In this document: piece by piece, positions 45,050 to 53,695 of the stretch | Numbering within the stretch: the first letter of the stretch is position 1 | How the letters are laid out: every line of letters begins with the position of its first letter | Source: Poriferisphaera corsica | GTDB taxonomy: Bacteria > Planctomycetota > Phycisphaerae > Phycisphaerales > Phycisphaeraceae | Assembly (NCBI RefSeq): GCF_007747445.1 | Contig: NZ_CP036425.1 | Location: forward strand, 4,014,175 to 4,078,174 | Direction: 5' to 3' | Length of the DNA: 64,000 bases | Translations under genes and position numbers: made by a program | Notes under the pieces: generated by a model | Database searches by the model: none | Seen by the model: the letters and a program-made list of their open reading frames with translations, nothing else | What the model was told of the DNA's origin: nothing

Positions 45050-46966
45050 TCAAGCGGGCTGTGGGGATTGATGTTGAATGAGAGCGTGGGATAGACGCTG
45101 CATTGCCTGTTCGAAGATTGTGATGGCTTCATCACAGGATTGAACAATCCAGTCGAGGTTTTCAGCATCACGTTCAAGCTGCTTGTATTGCCTTTCATAG
45201 GGATCGTTTGTCGTTATTTCGAGAAGACGATCTTTCTTTTGCCGCTTGTAAGCGCCGAGGACGTTTAGTTTGGTGATGAGATTGAATGCGTGGGCGAGAT
45301 CATTGGTGGCGTGCTCACGTTGCTCGGTTAATTGGTCAAAGAGGCGAACCATCTTGGCTTTGTTTCGCTGATTTTTCATCATGTCTTCGATAGTGGCGAT
45401 GGTTTGAACCGTTGTCTGGCGAAGCTCGTTGATATCTGTCATGCGGTTGCCGATTTGTTTTTCGACCTCAGACAGACGATCGGAATCGAGGTGCGTGCTG
45501 GGAAGTGGGATTGAGGGGGTTGGTTCTGTCGCGTGTTTTTCGAGTGATTCTGCAAAAGGCATGGCGATGGTATGCTCTTTGGGGAGTCCGCCTTCTGTGG
45601 CATCAATGATGGTTTGCGGGGCGTTTGAGAAGTCACGCTCGAATTGTTTGTGGTAGGTGGCCATTTGTTCATCGGTGTAGATTGTGCGGCCGTGATGGTC
45701 GGTTGCTTCGCGTAGATGGCCACGCATGCGCATGACACGGATGTACTCCATCATTTCGATTGTGTTGTGAGCGTTGATTTCGGATGACCAGACTTGGTGG
45801 ACAGCGGTGCCGGGTGCGTAGTAGAGGCCATCGGAAAAGGCGAGATCTTGGCCGATGAACATGATGGGGTCACAGCCGATGTATTGAGCGAGATAGAGAG
45901 AGAGATGCGCGACGGTTCCGCCGGCTGGGAGAGAATCTTTGGGCGTGGCCATATCGCCGAGCAGAACGTCATTAAATTCATTACTTAAGGTGCGAACTGG
46001 GCCGGGGTAACTGTCGAGGATGGTACAGTGAGCTTTGGGTTCTGCGACAAGTGTGACGGTGGGGAGTGGGGGGAGGTCTTCGTAGAACCGGGCACTGATT
46101 TGTGAATAATCGAGTGCGGTGACGAAGTCGGGGGTGATGCCGCGATCGAGGAGTGGGCGGAGTGCGGTCTGAACGGCGATGACGATGATGTTTTTGCGAA
46201 TCTCTGGGTTTTGGAGGAGATGAACGTTTTTAACGAGTGATGGGCCGGCAGCAACACAGACTGCGGGGAAACCTTTGGCGAAGTCTTTGAGTTCGTTGAT
46301 GGATGCGCCCGCTGCGTAGAGTGGGAGATTGGCGGTGAGGTTTTCATGGGTGCGGAGATTATTCACCAGCGCGGTGGCGATGCATGTACGCGCGTAGGCG
46401 ACGATGTCCTTGGCGTGATTATTGAGCTCGGTGAGTTGCTCTGGGAAAAGGCGGCGATAGGCGGGGTGCTCGAAGAGACGAAGACCCTGCGTGATCGCGA
46501 ACGCGTAGGGTTCGACTTTGGTTTGGAAGGTTGTGCGATCGGGCTGGCCGGTGAAGATGATGAGGTGCTGGCGTGAGAGCCAGGGCGTATGGTCGACGTG
46601 CGTCAGCGCGACCAAAAGATTGGCAGGGTCTGGCTCCCAGACGATGAGCAGCCCTTTGGGGCCAAGTCTTTTGGAAACCTCAGCGACGTGGTAGCCGAGC
46701 CCGATGCCCATGACAAAGACGGTGGCGGACTCAGAATAGTCAACCTGATCGGCCATGCGCGTGGCTTCTTTAATGGGGTCGTACTTTGAGCAAAGCGCAA
46801 CGGCTTGGCCGTCTACAGTAAGTGAAGCTGCGGGCAGATCAGATTTTGAATCGGAGATCTTGAATGATTCAGCTGGCTGAAGATCAGCGAGCTCACATGC
46901 CAATTCCGGGGCATGATTCTTCAAGAGTGCGAGATTCAACGATAATATGTTTTGCTTGTTTAACAT
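45050..46966 (-). CDS. Motility-associated glycosyltransferase (Maf/DUF115 family)
   Basis: The 638-residue Maf-family protein would transfer nonulosonic acids to Ser/Thr of flagellin in the cytoplasm. It has the N-terminal Maf domain (TVFVMGIGLGYHVAEV, LLIVWEPDPANLLVAL) and the central DUF115 domain with AAGPSLVKNVHLL, IVIAVQTALRPLLDRGITPDFVTALD, and LPAGGTVAHLSLYLAQYIGCDPIMFIGQDLAFS-type blocks, which form the GT42/GT29-like Rossmann fold. A helical C-terminal region (LRQTTVQTIATIEDMMKNQR) follows. It is the first gene of the operon. Confidence 0.88.
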   Translation of the reverse strand: MLNKQNILSLNLALLKNHAPELACELADLQPAESFKISDSKSDLPAASLTVDGQAVALCSKYDPIKEATRMADQVDYSESATVFVMGIGLGYHVAEVSKRLGPKGLLIVWEPDPANLLVALTHVDHTPWLSRQHLIIFTGQPDRTTFQTKVEPYAFAITQGLRLFEHPAYRRLFPEQLTELNNHAKDIVAYARTCIATALVNNLRTHENLTANLPLYAAGASINELKDFAKGFPAVCVAAGPSLVKNVHLLQNPEIRKNIIVIAVQTALRPLLDRGITPDFVTALDYSQISARFYEDLPPLPTVTLVAEPKAHCTILDSYPGPVRTLSNEFNDVLLGDMATPKDSLPAGGTVAHLSLYLAQYIGCDPIMFIGQDLAFSDGLYYAPGTAVHQVWSSEINAHNTIEMMEYIRVMRMRGHLREATDHHGRTIYTDEQMATYHKQFERDFSNAPQTIIDATEGGLPKEHTIAMPFAESLEKHATEPTPSIPLPSTHLDSDRLSEVEKQIGNRMTDINELRQTTVQTIATIEDMMKNQRNKAKMVRLFDQLTEQREHATNDLAHAFNLITKLNVLGAYKRQKKDRLLEITTNDPYERQYKQLERDAENLDWIVQSCDEAITIFEQAMQRLSHALIQHQSPQPA

Positions 46967-47033
46967 CGTACTACAGGGAGAATTATCGGGCAGTCATGGG
47001 TGTGATCTTGAAAGTGAATGAGGTAAAGGGGCA

Positions 47034-47164
47034 ATGGTTGAGTGTGGTTTCCGCAAACATTTGCTGCGCTAGCCTGTAGGTCGTTACGGCTAGATGTTTT
47101 TAGAAATTGATTTGTTGCCGCTTGCGGTATGGGCAAGGTGGAAAGTCATAGACAATTTGCTCTA
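47034..47164 (-). repeat. TIR element, degenerate copy
   Basis: The core TAGGTCGTTACG at 47076-47087 and the far end ACAATTTGCTCTAA match the element at 49288-49418 in the same orientation. The near end is eroded. It shares the 435-base maf-Dabb gap with the repeat B/D remnant; no gene is seen there. Confidence 0.55.
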
Positions 47165-47260
47165 ACAGGAGGTGTGAGAATTGACCTAGTCGAGTGAATG
47201 GGGGAGGGAAGAGGACGTTTTGATGAAGTTGTGCTATTTGAAAACTTTGGCGGATATTTT

Positions 47261-47331
47261 TCAAACAACCTGTCACCGACAGTGGCAAGATTGAGTACAA
47301 ATCGGAAGTGTAGTTACCAAACAGGGGGGGG
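47261..47331 (+). repeat. Degenerate repeat B followed by a D-like box and G-tract
   Basis: CAAACAACCTGTCACC-GAC-AGTGGCAAG (palindrome positions 47269-47289, several stem mismatches) is followed by TTACCAAACAGG running into eight G's (47324-47331). Order and spacing agree with the B-D copies at 33 kb. Confidence 0.6.
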
Positions 47332-47401
47332 ATTGGGTATGATTCGTTGACGTGATTTGGGGTGTGGGAAGAGGTTAACACTGTTTGTTTGGAGCAAAAT
47401 G

Positions 47402-47692
47402 ATGGCTGTTGAGCATATTGTCTGGGTAAAATTCAACGATGGCGTGAGCGAAGAGAAGAAAGCGGAATTGGTTGATGGATTAAAGGGTTTGGAGTCAAAG
47501 GTGCCAGGGATTGAGCGGTTTACGATCGGAAAAAATTTCACGGACCGCGCGAAGGGGTTTGGGCTTGGATTTGTGGTTACATTGGAATCCAAGGAAGCTC
47601 TAAAGGTTTATGCGGAGCATCCGGAGCATGTGAAAGTGGCGGTTGAGCTTAAAGCAAATGCTGAGCTGATGGCAATGGACTATGAGTTTTAG
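47402..47692 (+). CDS. Dabb-family (stress-responsive alpha/beta barrel) protein
   Basis: The 96-residue dimeric alpha/beta-barrel protein of the Dabb family has the N-terminal VEHIVWVKFNDGVSEEKKAELVDGL helix-strand, a central GIERFTIGKNF block and HPEHVKVAVEL near the C-terminus, all typical. Biochemical role is unknown; relatives are stress-induced or act as small cyclases and monooxygenase-like proteins. ATG 47402 is seven bases after GGAG; an ATG at 47399 is too close to it. The stop codon TAG is contributed by the left end of the TIR element at 47689. Confidence 0.82.
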   Translation: MAVEHIVWVKFNDGVSEEKKAELVDGLKGLESKVPGIERFTIGKNFTDRAKGFGLGFVVTLESKEALKVYAEHPEHVKVAVELKANAELMAMDYEF

Positions 47693-47728
47693 AGCGCTTT
47701 GTGTAAATAATCACGCAATCTGCTCTAA
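47689..47728. repeat. Minimal TIR element (ends only)
   Basis: TTAGAGCGCTTTGTGT and its inverted partner CACGCAATCTGCTCTAA lie seven bases apart. They match the two ends of the 130-bp elements without the middle. This is either an internal deletion or a solo hairpin form. Confidence 0.65.
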
Positions 47729-47750
47729 TTACTTAAGATAGATACGAAAT

Positions 47751-47780
47751 AAAAAAACCGCTTTTAAAAGCGGTTTTTTT
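47751..47780. terminator. Bidirectional terminator between Dabb and TPR genes
   Basis: A-run, stem ACCGCTTT / AAAGCGGT region, T-run; the 30 bases are a near-perfect palindrome. It serves both convergent genes. Confidence 0.88.
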
Positions 47781-47801
47781 GATAATCCGGGTGAATCTCG
47801 C

Positions 47802-48851
47802 TCAGGATTGAGATTTCATGTCGGCGATTTGCGTTGCGAGATCCTGTAATTTGGGCGACGCTGGATTGATTTGGCGAAGATGGTTCATATAGGTTTCCGC
47901 ATCCTTGGCGTTGCCGGCAATGATGTAGTACTGGGATGCAAGCGCGGTGGCGGCTTCGTTCGCGGGGTCTGCTTTTACAAGCTGCGCAAAATAGAGAGCG
48001 GCCTGATCGGGCTGGCCGAGATCATTCCAAACTTCGCCGATTTGCGCAAGTACTTCGGGTTGCATCCGAGCGGATGTGGTCATTTCTGCGATGAGCGGGA
48101 GCGCCTCTTCGGGCTTGCCTTGCTCGGTTAGCATTTGTGCATATTTAAAAAGATAGATGGAGTGCTGACGTTGCAGTTTTGAATTGTTGGACTGCTCAAG
48201 AGCGATCTCGTACTCACGCGAAGCGGCATCGAAAAGCTCACGCTTGCGGTAGAGATCTGCAAGTGAAGCGTGAGCTTGTGGGAGGTTACGGTCAATCGCA
48301 ATTGCTCGATTGAGGTAATCGAAGGCTTCCTCGGCCATATCCTGCTGTGCGCGGATCTGAGCGAGATATAGCAGTGGTTCTGGATTAGTTTTATTGAGCT
48401 GCGAAGCGCGTTCAAAGTGCTTCACGGCGTTTTCCAGATTATTCAGATTGTCGTAGGCAATCGTGCCCGTGAGCATTTCGGTTTGATATTGATTGGGATC
48501 AAGCTGTAGCGCACGCTCAAGCGCATCATAGGCGGCTTGGAAGTTGCGGATGTAGAGCTGAGCCTGACCATCAAGAACCTGAGCCGATGCTGAATCTGGG
48601 TTTTCTTTGGCGTATGCAGCAATCTCACCGATCAGCTCGGGAGCGGGCCTTTGATTTTCCATCGCAAGGACGAAGCTGTTTTGTAGCTTGTCGAGGCGAT
48701 CGGCGAGTTCGACTTGCTTGTCCGCAATCTGCTCTGGCGTTGGCTCTTCGGAATCGAAAAGAAAAATATATGTGCCAAAACACATCGCAATCACGGCGAT
48801 GAAAACGGCAAACGCAGCGAAGAGGGTCTTATTTGAGCTTGTTTCTGACAT
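47802..48851 (-). CDS. Membrane-anchored TPR protein
   Basis: The 349-residue protein has one N-terminal membrane helix (LFAAFAVFIAVIAMCFGTYIFLF) after a short cytoplasmic Ser/Thr-rich start, then about seven tetratricopeptide units. Clear examples are AQLYIRNFQAAYDALERALQLDPN, AVKHFERASQLNKTNPE, AFDYLNRAIAIDRNLPQA and AALYFAQLVKADPANEAA. TPR arrays form a protein-binding superhelix, so it is probably a periplasmic scaffold of some envelope complex. No partner is evident. Confidence 0.82.
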   Translation of the reverse strand: MSETSSNKTLFAAFAVFIAVIAMCFGTYIFLFDSEEPTPEQIADKQVELADRLDKLQNSFVLAMENQRPAPELIGEIAAYAKENPDSASAQVLDGQAQLYIRNFQAAYDALERALQLDPNQYQTEMLTGTIAYDNLNNLENAVKHFERASQLNKTNPEPLLYLAQIRAQQDMAEEAFDYLNRAIAIDRNLPQAHASLADLYRKRELFDAASREYEIALEQSNNSKLQRQHSIYLFKYAQMLTEQGKPEEALPLIAEMTTSARMQPEVLAQIGEVWNDLGQPDQAALYFAQLVKADPANEAATALASQYYIIAGNAKDAETYMNHLRQINPASPKLQDLATQIADMKSQS

Positions 48852-48988
48852 AACACATCCGCATAGCTGTCATTGTGCTGGTGAAGACGAACCGCACGAG
48901 ATCGATTCATCGACGTACAAGTAAGCGTATCCGAGCGAAGGGGATTCGTCACGGAATGAACATAAATCAGCGGATTAATTGTGATTTA

Positions 48989-49168
48989 TTAACGGTTTAG
49001 AGTGATTTCTGCTGTGTTATCGGCCCGAGAAGCAGCCAATTCGATCTTGGAGACGGTTTGAAGTCGGCCATCCTCGCCGAGATTGATCCATGCATCACCC
49101 GTAGGCAGCGCGCCACCAAAAAGGATGAGGGTATAGACAAGAATTGATGTTTTGATCAGCTTGGGCAT
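48989..49168 (-). CDS. Small exported or membrane peptide
   Basis: A 59-residue product from ATG 49168: basic start (MPKLIKTS), hydrophobic ILVYTLILFGGALP, then a 35-residue soluble tail (DAWINLGEDGRLQTVSKIEL). The frame is open to 49255, but the upstream part has no signal-like start. No family is known to me. It lies between the TPR gene and a TIR element. The ribosome site is poor, so this is a tentative call. Confidence 0.45.
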   Translation of the reverse strand: MPKLIKTSILVYTLILFGGALPTGDAWINLGEDGRLQTVSKIELAASRADNTAEITLNR

Positions 49169-49287
49169 GCTCACACCATGAGGAAAAATGTCTGCCGCTG
49201 AAAGATGCGGCAACCGTGCTTCGGTAATCATGCAATTAATGTGAGAGAAGTACAAATCATTTTTGCGTAAAAAAAGTGTTAATCGCT

Positions 49288-49418
49288 TCTAGAGCGTTTT
49301 GCGTCAATACCTTCAGCGTTGATTAGTAGGTCGTTACGCGAAAAACAGTCATAGCGTGGATCGGCTGTTTAATGATGTGTATACAGATCCTATAGATAAC
49401 CACGCAAGCTGCCCTAGA
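49288..49418 (-). repeat. TIR element, full copy (131 bp)
   Basis: It begins TCTAGAGCGTTTTGCGTCAATA and ends AACCACGCAAGCTGCCCTAGAA, which are inverted versions of each other. It contains TAGTAGGTCGTTACG. It is the reverse orientation of the copies at 54.4, 59.8 and 61.3 kb. It lies 45 bases upstream of a TATAAT box. Confidence 0.85.
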
Positions 49419-49462
49419 AATACACAGTAAACAAGTTCGTGCAGGAATGACAGAGCCCACGC

Positions 49463-49468
49463 TATAAT
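49463..49468 (+). promoter_or_regulatory. TATAAT box abutting the PTPS-like gene
   Basis: TATAAT, seven bases (GCTCCAC), ATG at 49476. The earlier in-frame ATG at 49467 lies inside the box and cannot be a translated start if this is the promoter. Confidence 0.5.
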
Positions 49469-49475
49469 GCTCCAC

Positions 49476-50303
49476 ATGTTGGAATTACAGCGAAGAGTAA
49501 GGATGTGTGTCACTGATGGATCAGCAGCAGGCGGGGTTTTGCCACCAGAAGCAACGGAAAAATTTAACACCTGGGGCGGCTGGCCTGCGATGCGTGGGCT
49601 TAGCAGATGGTATGAGGTGGAAGTGATCTGCAAGGGGGATGCAGACGAAACGGGGTACTTCATCAACATTAGTGAGATTGACCAGGCGGTCCGCGAGCAG
49701 ACATTGCCTTACTTGCAGGACATGATCAGCGGGCCTGGAGATCCGGCAAGCGCGCCGATAGGTGAGGTGGTACGTGGAATGATTAACGGTCTTCAGCCGT
49801 TATTACAAGAGGCGGTCGCTGAAGTGCGGCTGCATCTGACACCGATGTTGAGTATGGGGATTGAGAGCGAAAACATGGATAAGGTCACAATACGACACGA
49901 ATATGAGTTTTCTGCTGCTCACAGGCTGCACTGTGATTCGCTGAGCGATGAGGCAAACCGTGAAGTGTTCGGCAAATGCAATAACCCCGAAGGGCATGGT
50001 CACAACTACGTTGTGCAAGTCGCGGTTGCGATGCCGATCGACCCCATGGGGGATGTGGCTCATGTCGAAGAACTCGACGAACTTGTCGATACGGTCGTCA
50101 TCAAACCTTTTGACCACAAGCACTTAAACAAAGACACAGAAGAATTCGCTGCTTTGAATCCTACGGTTGAGAATATTACAAAGATGGTTTGGGAGAAGCT
50201 GACGGGCAAGGTCGATGACCTAGGCTCCATGCCTGGCGCGGAACTGGTGGAGGTCAAAGTCTGGGAAACCCAGAAGACCAGTTGCGTCTATCGTGGCGAG
50301 TGA
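49476..50303 (+). CDS. 6-pyruvoyl-tetrahydropterin synthase-family protein with an extra N-terminal PTPS-like region
   Basis: The 275-residue protein is about twice the length of QueD. The C-terminal 140 residues are a complete PTPS/QueD domain: FSAAHRLHCDSLSDEANREVF, catalytic Cys in GKCNNPEGHGHNY with zinc-binding His residues, DHKHLN and VKVWETQKTSC with the substrate-binding Glu. It should act on dihydroneopterin triphosphate, giving 6-carboxy-tetrahydropterin for queuosine or a pterin. The first 130 residues (SRWYEVEVICKGDADETGYFINISEIDQAV) follow the same strand-helix order but lack the Cys and zinc His residues, so this may be a degenerate duplicate domain. Confidence 0.82.
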   Translation: MLELQRRVRMCVTDGSAAGGVLPPEATEKFNTWGGWPAMRGLSRWYEVEVICKGDADETGYFINISEIDQAVREQTLPYLQDMISGPGDPASAPIGEVVRGMINGLQPLLQEAVAEVRLHLTPMLSMGIESENMDKVTIRHEYEFSAAHRLHCDSLSDEANREVFGKCNNPEGHGHNYVVQVAVAMPIDPMGDVAHVEELDELVDTVVIKPFDHKHLNKDTEEFAALNPTVENITKMVWEKLTGKVDDLGSMPGAELVEVKVWETQKTSCVYRGE

Positions 50304-50331
50304 TCTACAAAACACTTCCATTTATTCACAT

Positions 50332-50820
50332 ATGCGCGTTAAAATAAATACCATGATCAACAGCATCACACTCCCTGTCGCCATGACCTTCATTGGACAG
50401 CAAACGGCTGACCCAACCCGCGATCATGTCTTTAAAGAGATGGCGAATCGTTATAGCATCGGGGTGTTCTGGATCGTGATTTTGGGTGTTTTGGGTGTCG
50501 TCTCCATCGTATGCCTGACCTTCCTTTGGCATCGCTACCGCAAACGCATGAATCGGCTAGAGCAGAAAATCAATGAGCGACGTGAAAGCACCTCTCCGCT
50601 CGCCAGTGCGTGGGAATCTGCAGCCGATCGCATGGACGACAAAAAAGTCATGGCTGAGTTTGGTGAAACCGATGCCCCACCACCGCAAGGCGCGGAAATC
50701 GATGATGCACTCGAAGCAGAGTACGACGAATCAGATTGGGATCAGCCCGACTGGGATCCGGATAATGAAGATAAAGGCAATCTGGATGATGACCCCAAAG
50801 ATGGACCGCGGTATTGGTGA
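50332..50820 (+). CDS. Hypothetical single-pass membrane protein with acidic tail
   Basis: The 162-residue product (from ATG 50332; ATG 50353 and an overlapping GTG at 50293 are alternatives) belongs to no family I recognise. One membrane helix (IGVFWIVILGVLGVVSIVCLTFLW) is followed by a basic stretch (HRYRKRMNRLEQKINER), a Ser/Ala linker and a very acidic, Trp/Asp/Pro-rich tail (DESDWDQPDWDPDNEDK). The basic-after-helix pattern puts the tail in the cytoplasm. It follows the PTPS gene closely and may be co-transcribed. Confidence 0.6.
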   Translation: MRVKINTMINSITLPVAMTFIGQQTADPTRDHVFKEMANRYSIGVFWIVILGVLGVVSIVCLTFLWHRYRKRMNRLEQKINERRESTSPLASAWESAADRMDDKKVMAEFGETDAPPPQGAEIDDALEAEYDESDWDQPDWDPDNEDKGNLDDDPKDGPRYW

Positions 50821-50845
50821 TTGATCGATATTCGACGCGTGCAAA

Positions 50846-51340
50846 TTATTCTGGCTTTTGAAGCTTGCATCGACCAGTGCCTTTGCATGACTCACATTCG
50901 TCAGCAGCACCTTCAATATGCGATAGGCAATGCTCAATCCGTGACGAGATTACATCGCGCATCATCGGATGCAAGCCGATCGGTGCTGTGACAACAAACG
51001 AAACATCTGGATACTTCTTTGCAGCAGCCTTGGTCAGATCTGGGATATCCTGATGCCAATGCTTCCCCGGCAGTAAAAAGTATGGGCACACCAAAACCTT
51101 TTTCGCACCTCTTGCAATACACTTATCAAACGCCGTTTCGATTGATGGCTCTGCCAACTCCATATGAGCAGGCTCAACGATCGAGTATTCGGTCTCTTCC
51201 GCAAAAGCTTCAACAAAAGCTTCCAGCATTTTATTCGATGCCTCGCGGCGTGAGCCGTGATCAACAATAATGATCCCCGTATGGGCCAGATCATGATCGT
51301 TTGGATTGAGTTCAGTGGGCGTCTGATTCATACACTTCAT
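50846..51340 (-). CDS. cbiX: CbiX-type sirohydrochlorin chelatase with C-terminal Cys motif
   Basis: The 164-residue protein is a single-domain chelatase of the CbiX(S)/SirB type, inserting a divalent metal into sirohydrochlorin for sirohaem or cobalamin. It has GIIIVDHGSRREASNKMLE with the metal-binding His, HMELAEPSIETAFDKCI, and VLVCPYFLLPGKHWHQDIP with the second His. The last 20 residues add CESCKGTGRCKL, a CxxCxxxxxC element able to hold a metal or an Fe-S cluster; longer CbiX enzymes also have metal-rich tails. No other tetrapyrrole gene is adjacent. Met4 (51331) is an alternative start. Confidence 0.8.
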   Translation of the reverse strand: MKCMNQTPTELNPNDHDLAHTGIIIVDHGSRREASNKMLEAFVEAFAEETEYSIVEPAHMELAEPSIETAFDKCIARGAKKVLVCPYFLLPGKHWHQDIPDLTKAAAKKYPDVSFVVTAPIGLHPMMRDVISSRIEHCLSHIEGAADECESCKGTGRCKLQKPE

Positions 51341-51342
51341 AA

Positions 51343-51487
51343 TAGAGTAGAACGAGCTATGTGAATATCTGGCACAGTTAAAAAATGGACGATTCAGCAG
51401 TCGACTCGTGCTATAACTACTTTTTATCGAAACGACCTACTTCCAGAGCCAGCCAACGATCCAAGTATTTTCGCAAAACGCTCTAGA
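51343..51487 (+). repeat. TIR element, partly degenerate copy
   Basis: The right half is clear: AAACGACCTACTTCC and TTTTCGCAAAACGCTCTAGA, ending at 51487. The left end is uncertain (ATAGAGTAGAACG at 51343 is a candidate). Confidence 0.65.
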
Positions 51488-51548
51488 AACTGCAAATTTC
51501 TCAAATTCATTCAACCTATACATTGAGATTCCAAGGTCTTTAGACAAG

Positions 51549-53501
51549 CTACAAGTTTTTTAGTGTAAAGGTGAGTTTCAGCATTTGCTGCCCGCGCACA
51601 ACGAATAACTCAATCTGTTTACCTGTATCCAGCCCTTGGATAACGGTCATCAAACGATTCATATCCTTAATCTGAACACCATTAATCTGGACAATCTGAT
51701 CACCCTGCTTTAGCCGCAGCGAAACGAGCAGCTTGCTGATCGGCGTCCAGTAAATCTTAAATCCACTTGCGTTTGTCTCTTTGGCCTTTAGATCCCGGCG
51801 ACGCATCGCTGTCACATCTGCGGTATACCAATTTAAAAATGAGCCATTAACCAAACCGCTATCCGAATCAGATTCAGTATCACGGTAAGCCAATCCTGAA
51901 TCTCGTGTCACCAGATCAGACAACATCAATTGTGATAACGCCAGTAGCTTCGCTGCTCCCTCAGCATTAATCTTGTCCGAGGTATCTGACACACGATGGT
52001 AATCCTCATGCATACCGCTGAAGAAGAGAACTGCGGGGATCTGTTGGCCGATAAACGAGTTGTGATCTGACATGCCCGGACAATTCTCTCTGATCTTTAA
52101 ATCAAAGCCTATCTTATGATTAGCCTCTACCGCAATATCTTGCCATGCCGAACACGTCTGCGACTCAAACATTTCAATTGCGTTCTCTCGTATCCGGCCC
52201 ACCATGTCATAGTTCATCATGGCCACAACCTTAAACCCCTCAGACAGCGCGAGCTGATCTAAATGATTCACCATATATCGTGAACCCCATAACCCACGTT
52301 CCTCTGCGGAGAAAAACGTAAAAACAACCGTTCGTCTTCGATCAGTCTGATGCTCAAGCACATACTGTTGATACTTCTCAGCAAGCATCATGACCAGCGC
52401 ACTACCCGATGCATTATCATCCGCACCGTTATGAATAGCATGTATACCTGAACGCGAGGCAACCTCACCGTACCCCAGATGATCGTAATGAGCACCAACA
52501 ACAACCACTTCACTTGCTAAATCACCGGCCCCATCCACAATACCAATCACATTATCAACCTGCCCATTCTGGCGGTCTACAACTACCGTACCCGAAAGCT
52601 TGATCTGCTGAAACTCAACTGGCTCATCTTCACCACGATTCGCCTTAGATTCAAGACGTTTCATCATCACCTTCTGTTTCCCCTCCAGCTCAAGCATCTG
52701 CTCGAACAATTCTGCTTTCATGTGATACACCGGAATCGAAACAGCCTTCTCACCATAATCTGAAGCGTCAGTTGGAATCAATGACGAATATCTAAAGCTA
52801 GGGGGATCAACAATCACAACCGCAGAAGCGCCACGCCCTTCCGCTTGTTTTACCTTTTGTGGAATCGATGCATGCTCCGTCCACGGCACCTTAATCTTCA
52901 GATCTTTCGCCCACTGGCTCTTGCGTTCAGTCATAGGCTCATATCGAAACATCACAACCACTGCATCATCTACATCCACATCACCATAACTATCATATTC
53001 GTACGCGTCCGCAACAATGCCATACCCCACAAACACTACACGTTTATTTACAAACGATTGACTTGAAGACAAACCCAGTACATTCATTTTATTAGAATCA
53101 AAAACAATTTCATTTATCACTTCATGACTTTGAGTGACACGAAGTGATTTTTCTTTCGCAACCACTGGCATGCGAATCGACAATCTCTGTGTATATTGAT
53201 TAGACGCTGCCTGTTCATTGATTATCCCCGGCCGCACTGCCATCTCTTCTAAATTCACGATCAGATAATCTCTTGCTTTCACAAGACCTGAATACCCTAC
53301 ACCCCTGCCCTGCAACTCATCCGATGCAAGATAATCAACCATGGCTTGATATCGTTCTGTATCGGAAGCCGATGCGACTTTTATTCTTTGAGTACCAACC
53401 GAAACCTGACTTACGCACCCAACGGATAACGCCAACATCAATCCGATTGCACAAAAATATAAACGCGTTTTATACACCGAGATTAAATGAAAGGTAATCA
53501 T
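51549..53501 (-). CDS. M28-family zinc metallopeptidase lipoprotein with PA-like insert and C-terminal PDZ domain
   Basis: The 650-residue protein has a signal sequence ending in lipobox LALSVGC. Then come an N-terminal strand block (ASDELQGRGVGYSGLVKARDYL), a PA-type insert (VVFVGYGIVADAYEYD to ASIPVYH), and the M28 catalytic domain with VVVGAHYDHLG, HNGADDNASGSALVMMLAE, FTFFSAEERGLWGS, MMNYDMVGR and SDHNSFIGQQIPAVLFFSG, which supply all five zinc ligands and the catalytic Glu. The last 100 residues form a PDZ-like domain (LRLKQGDQIVQINGVQIKDMNRL). It is probably an aminopeptidase facing the periplasm. ATG 53501 follows TATAAT by seven bases. Confidence 0.88.
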   Translation of the reverse strand: MITFHLISVYKTRLYFCAIGLMLALSVGCVSQVSVGTQRIKVASASDTERYQAMVDYLASDELQGRGVGYSGLVKARDYLIVNLEEMAVRPGIINEQAASNQYTQRLSIRMPVVAKEKSLRVTQSHEVINEIVFDSNKMNVLGLSSSQSFVNKRVVFVGYGIVADAYEYDSYGDVDVDDAVVVMFRYEPMTERKSQWAKDLKIKVPWTEHASIPQKVKQAEGRGASAVVIVDPPSFRYSSLIPTDASDYGEKAVSIPVYHMKAELFEQMLELEGKQKVMMKRLESKANRGEDEPVEFQQIKLSGTVVVDRQNGQVDNVIGIVDGAGDLASEVVVVGAHYDHLGYGEVASRSGIHAIHNGADDNASGSALVMMLAEKYQQYVLEHQTDRRRTVVFTFFSAEERGLWGSRYMVNHLDQLALSEGFKVVAMMNYDMVGRIRENAIEMFESQTCSAWQDIAVEANHKIGFDLKIRENCPGMSDHNSFIGQQIPAVLFFSGMHEDYHRVSDTSDKINAEGAAKLLALSQLMLSDLVTRDSGLAYRDTESDSDSGLVNGSFLNWYTADVTAMRRRDLKAKETNASGFKIYWTPISKLLVSLRLKQGDQIVQINGVQIKDMNRLMTVIQGLDTGKQIELFVVRGQQMLKLTFTLKNL

Positions 53502-53508
53502 GCCGCCG

Positions 53509-53514
53509 ATTATA
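53509..53514 (-). promoter_or_regulatory. TATAAT box abutting the M28 peptidase start
   Basis: Minus strand: TATAAT, seven bases (CGGCGGC), ATG at 53501. No ribosome site is needed if the transcript is leaderless. Confidence 0.5.
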
Positions 53515-53695
53515 CCAACCGCAACAACACGACACAGGACCACAAATTCCTAATCTGAAACGATATCGCGTCAATTCCGTCATATTGATAGAGCAACGAG
53601 GAAAGCTCTAAAATTCCAAATTGATAACACAGCCTTCGCTGACAACCATTTGTGTATGATGGTTGTGCGCGACCGCATACCAGAAAGGACACACC

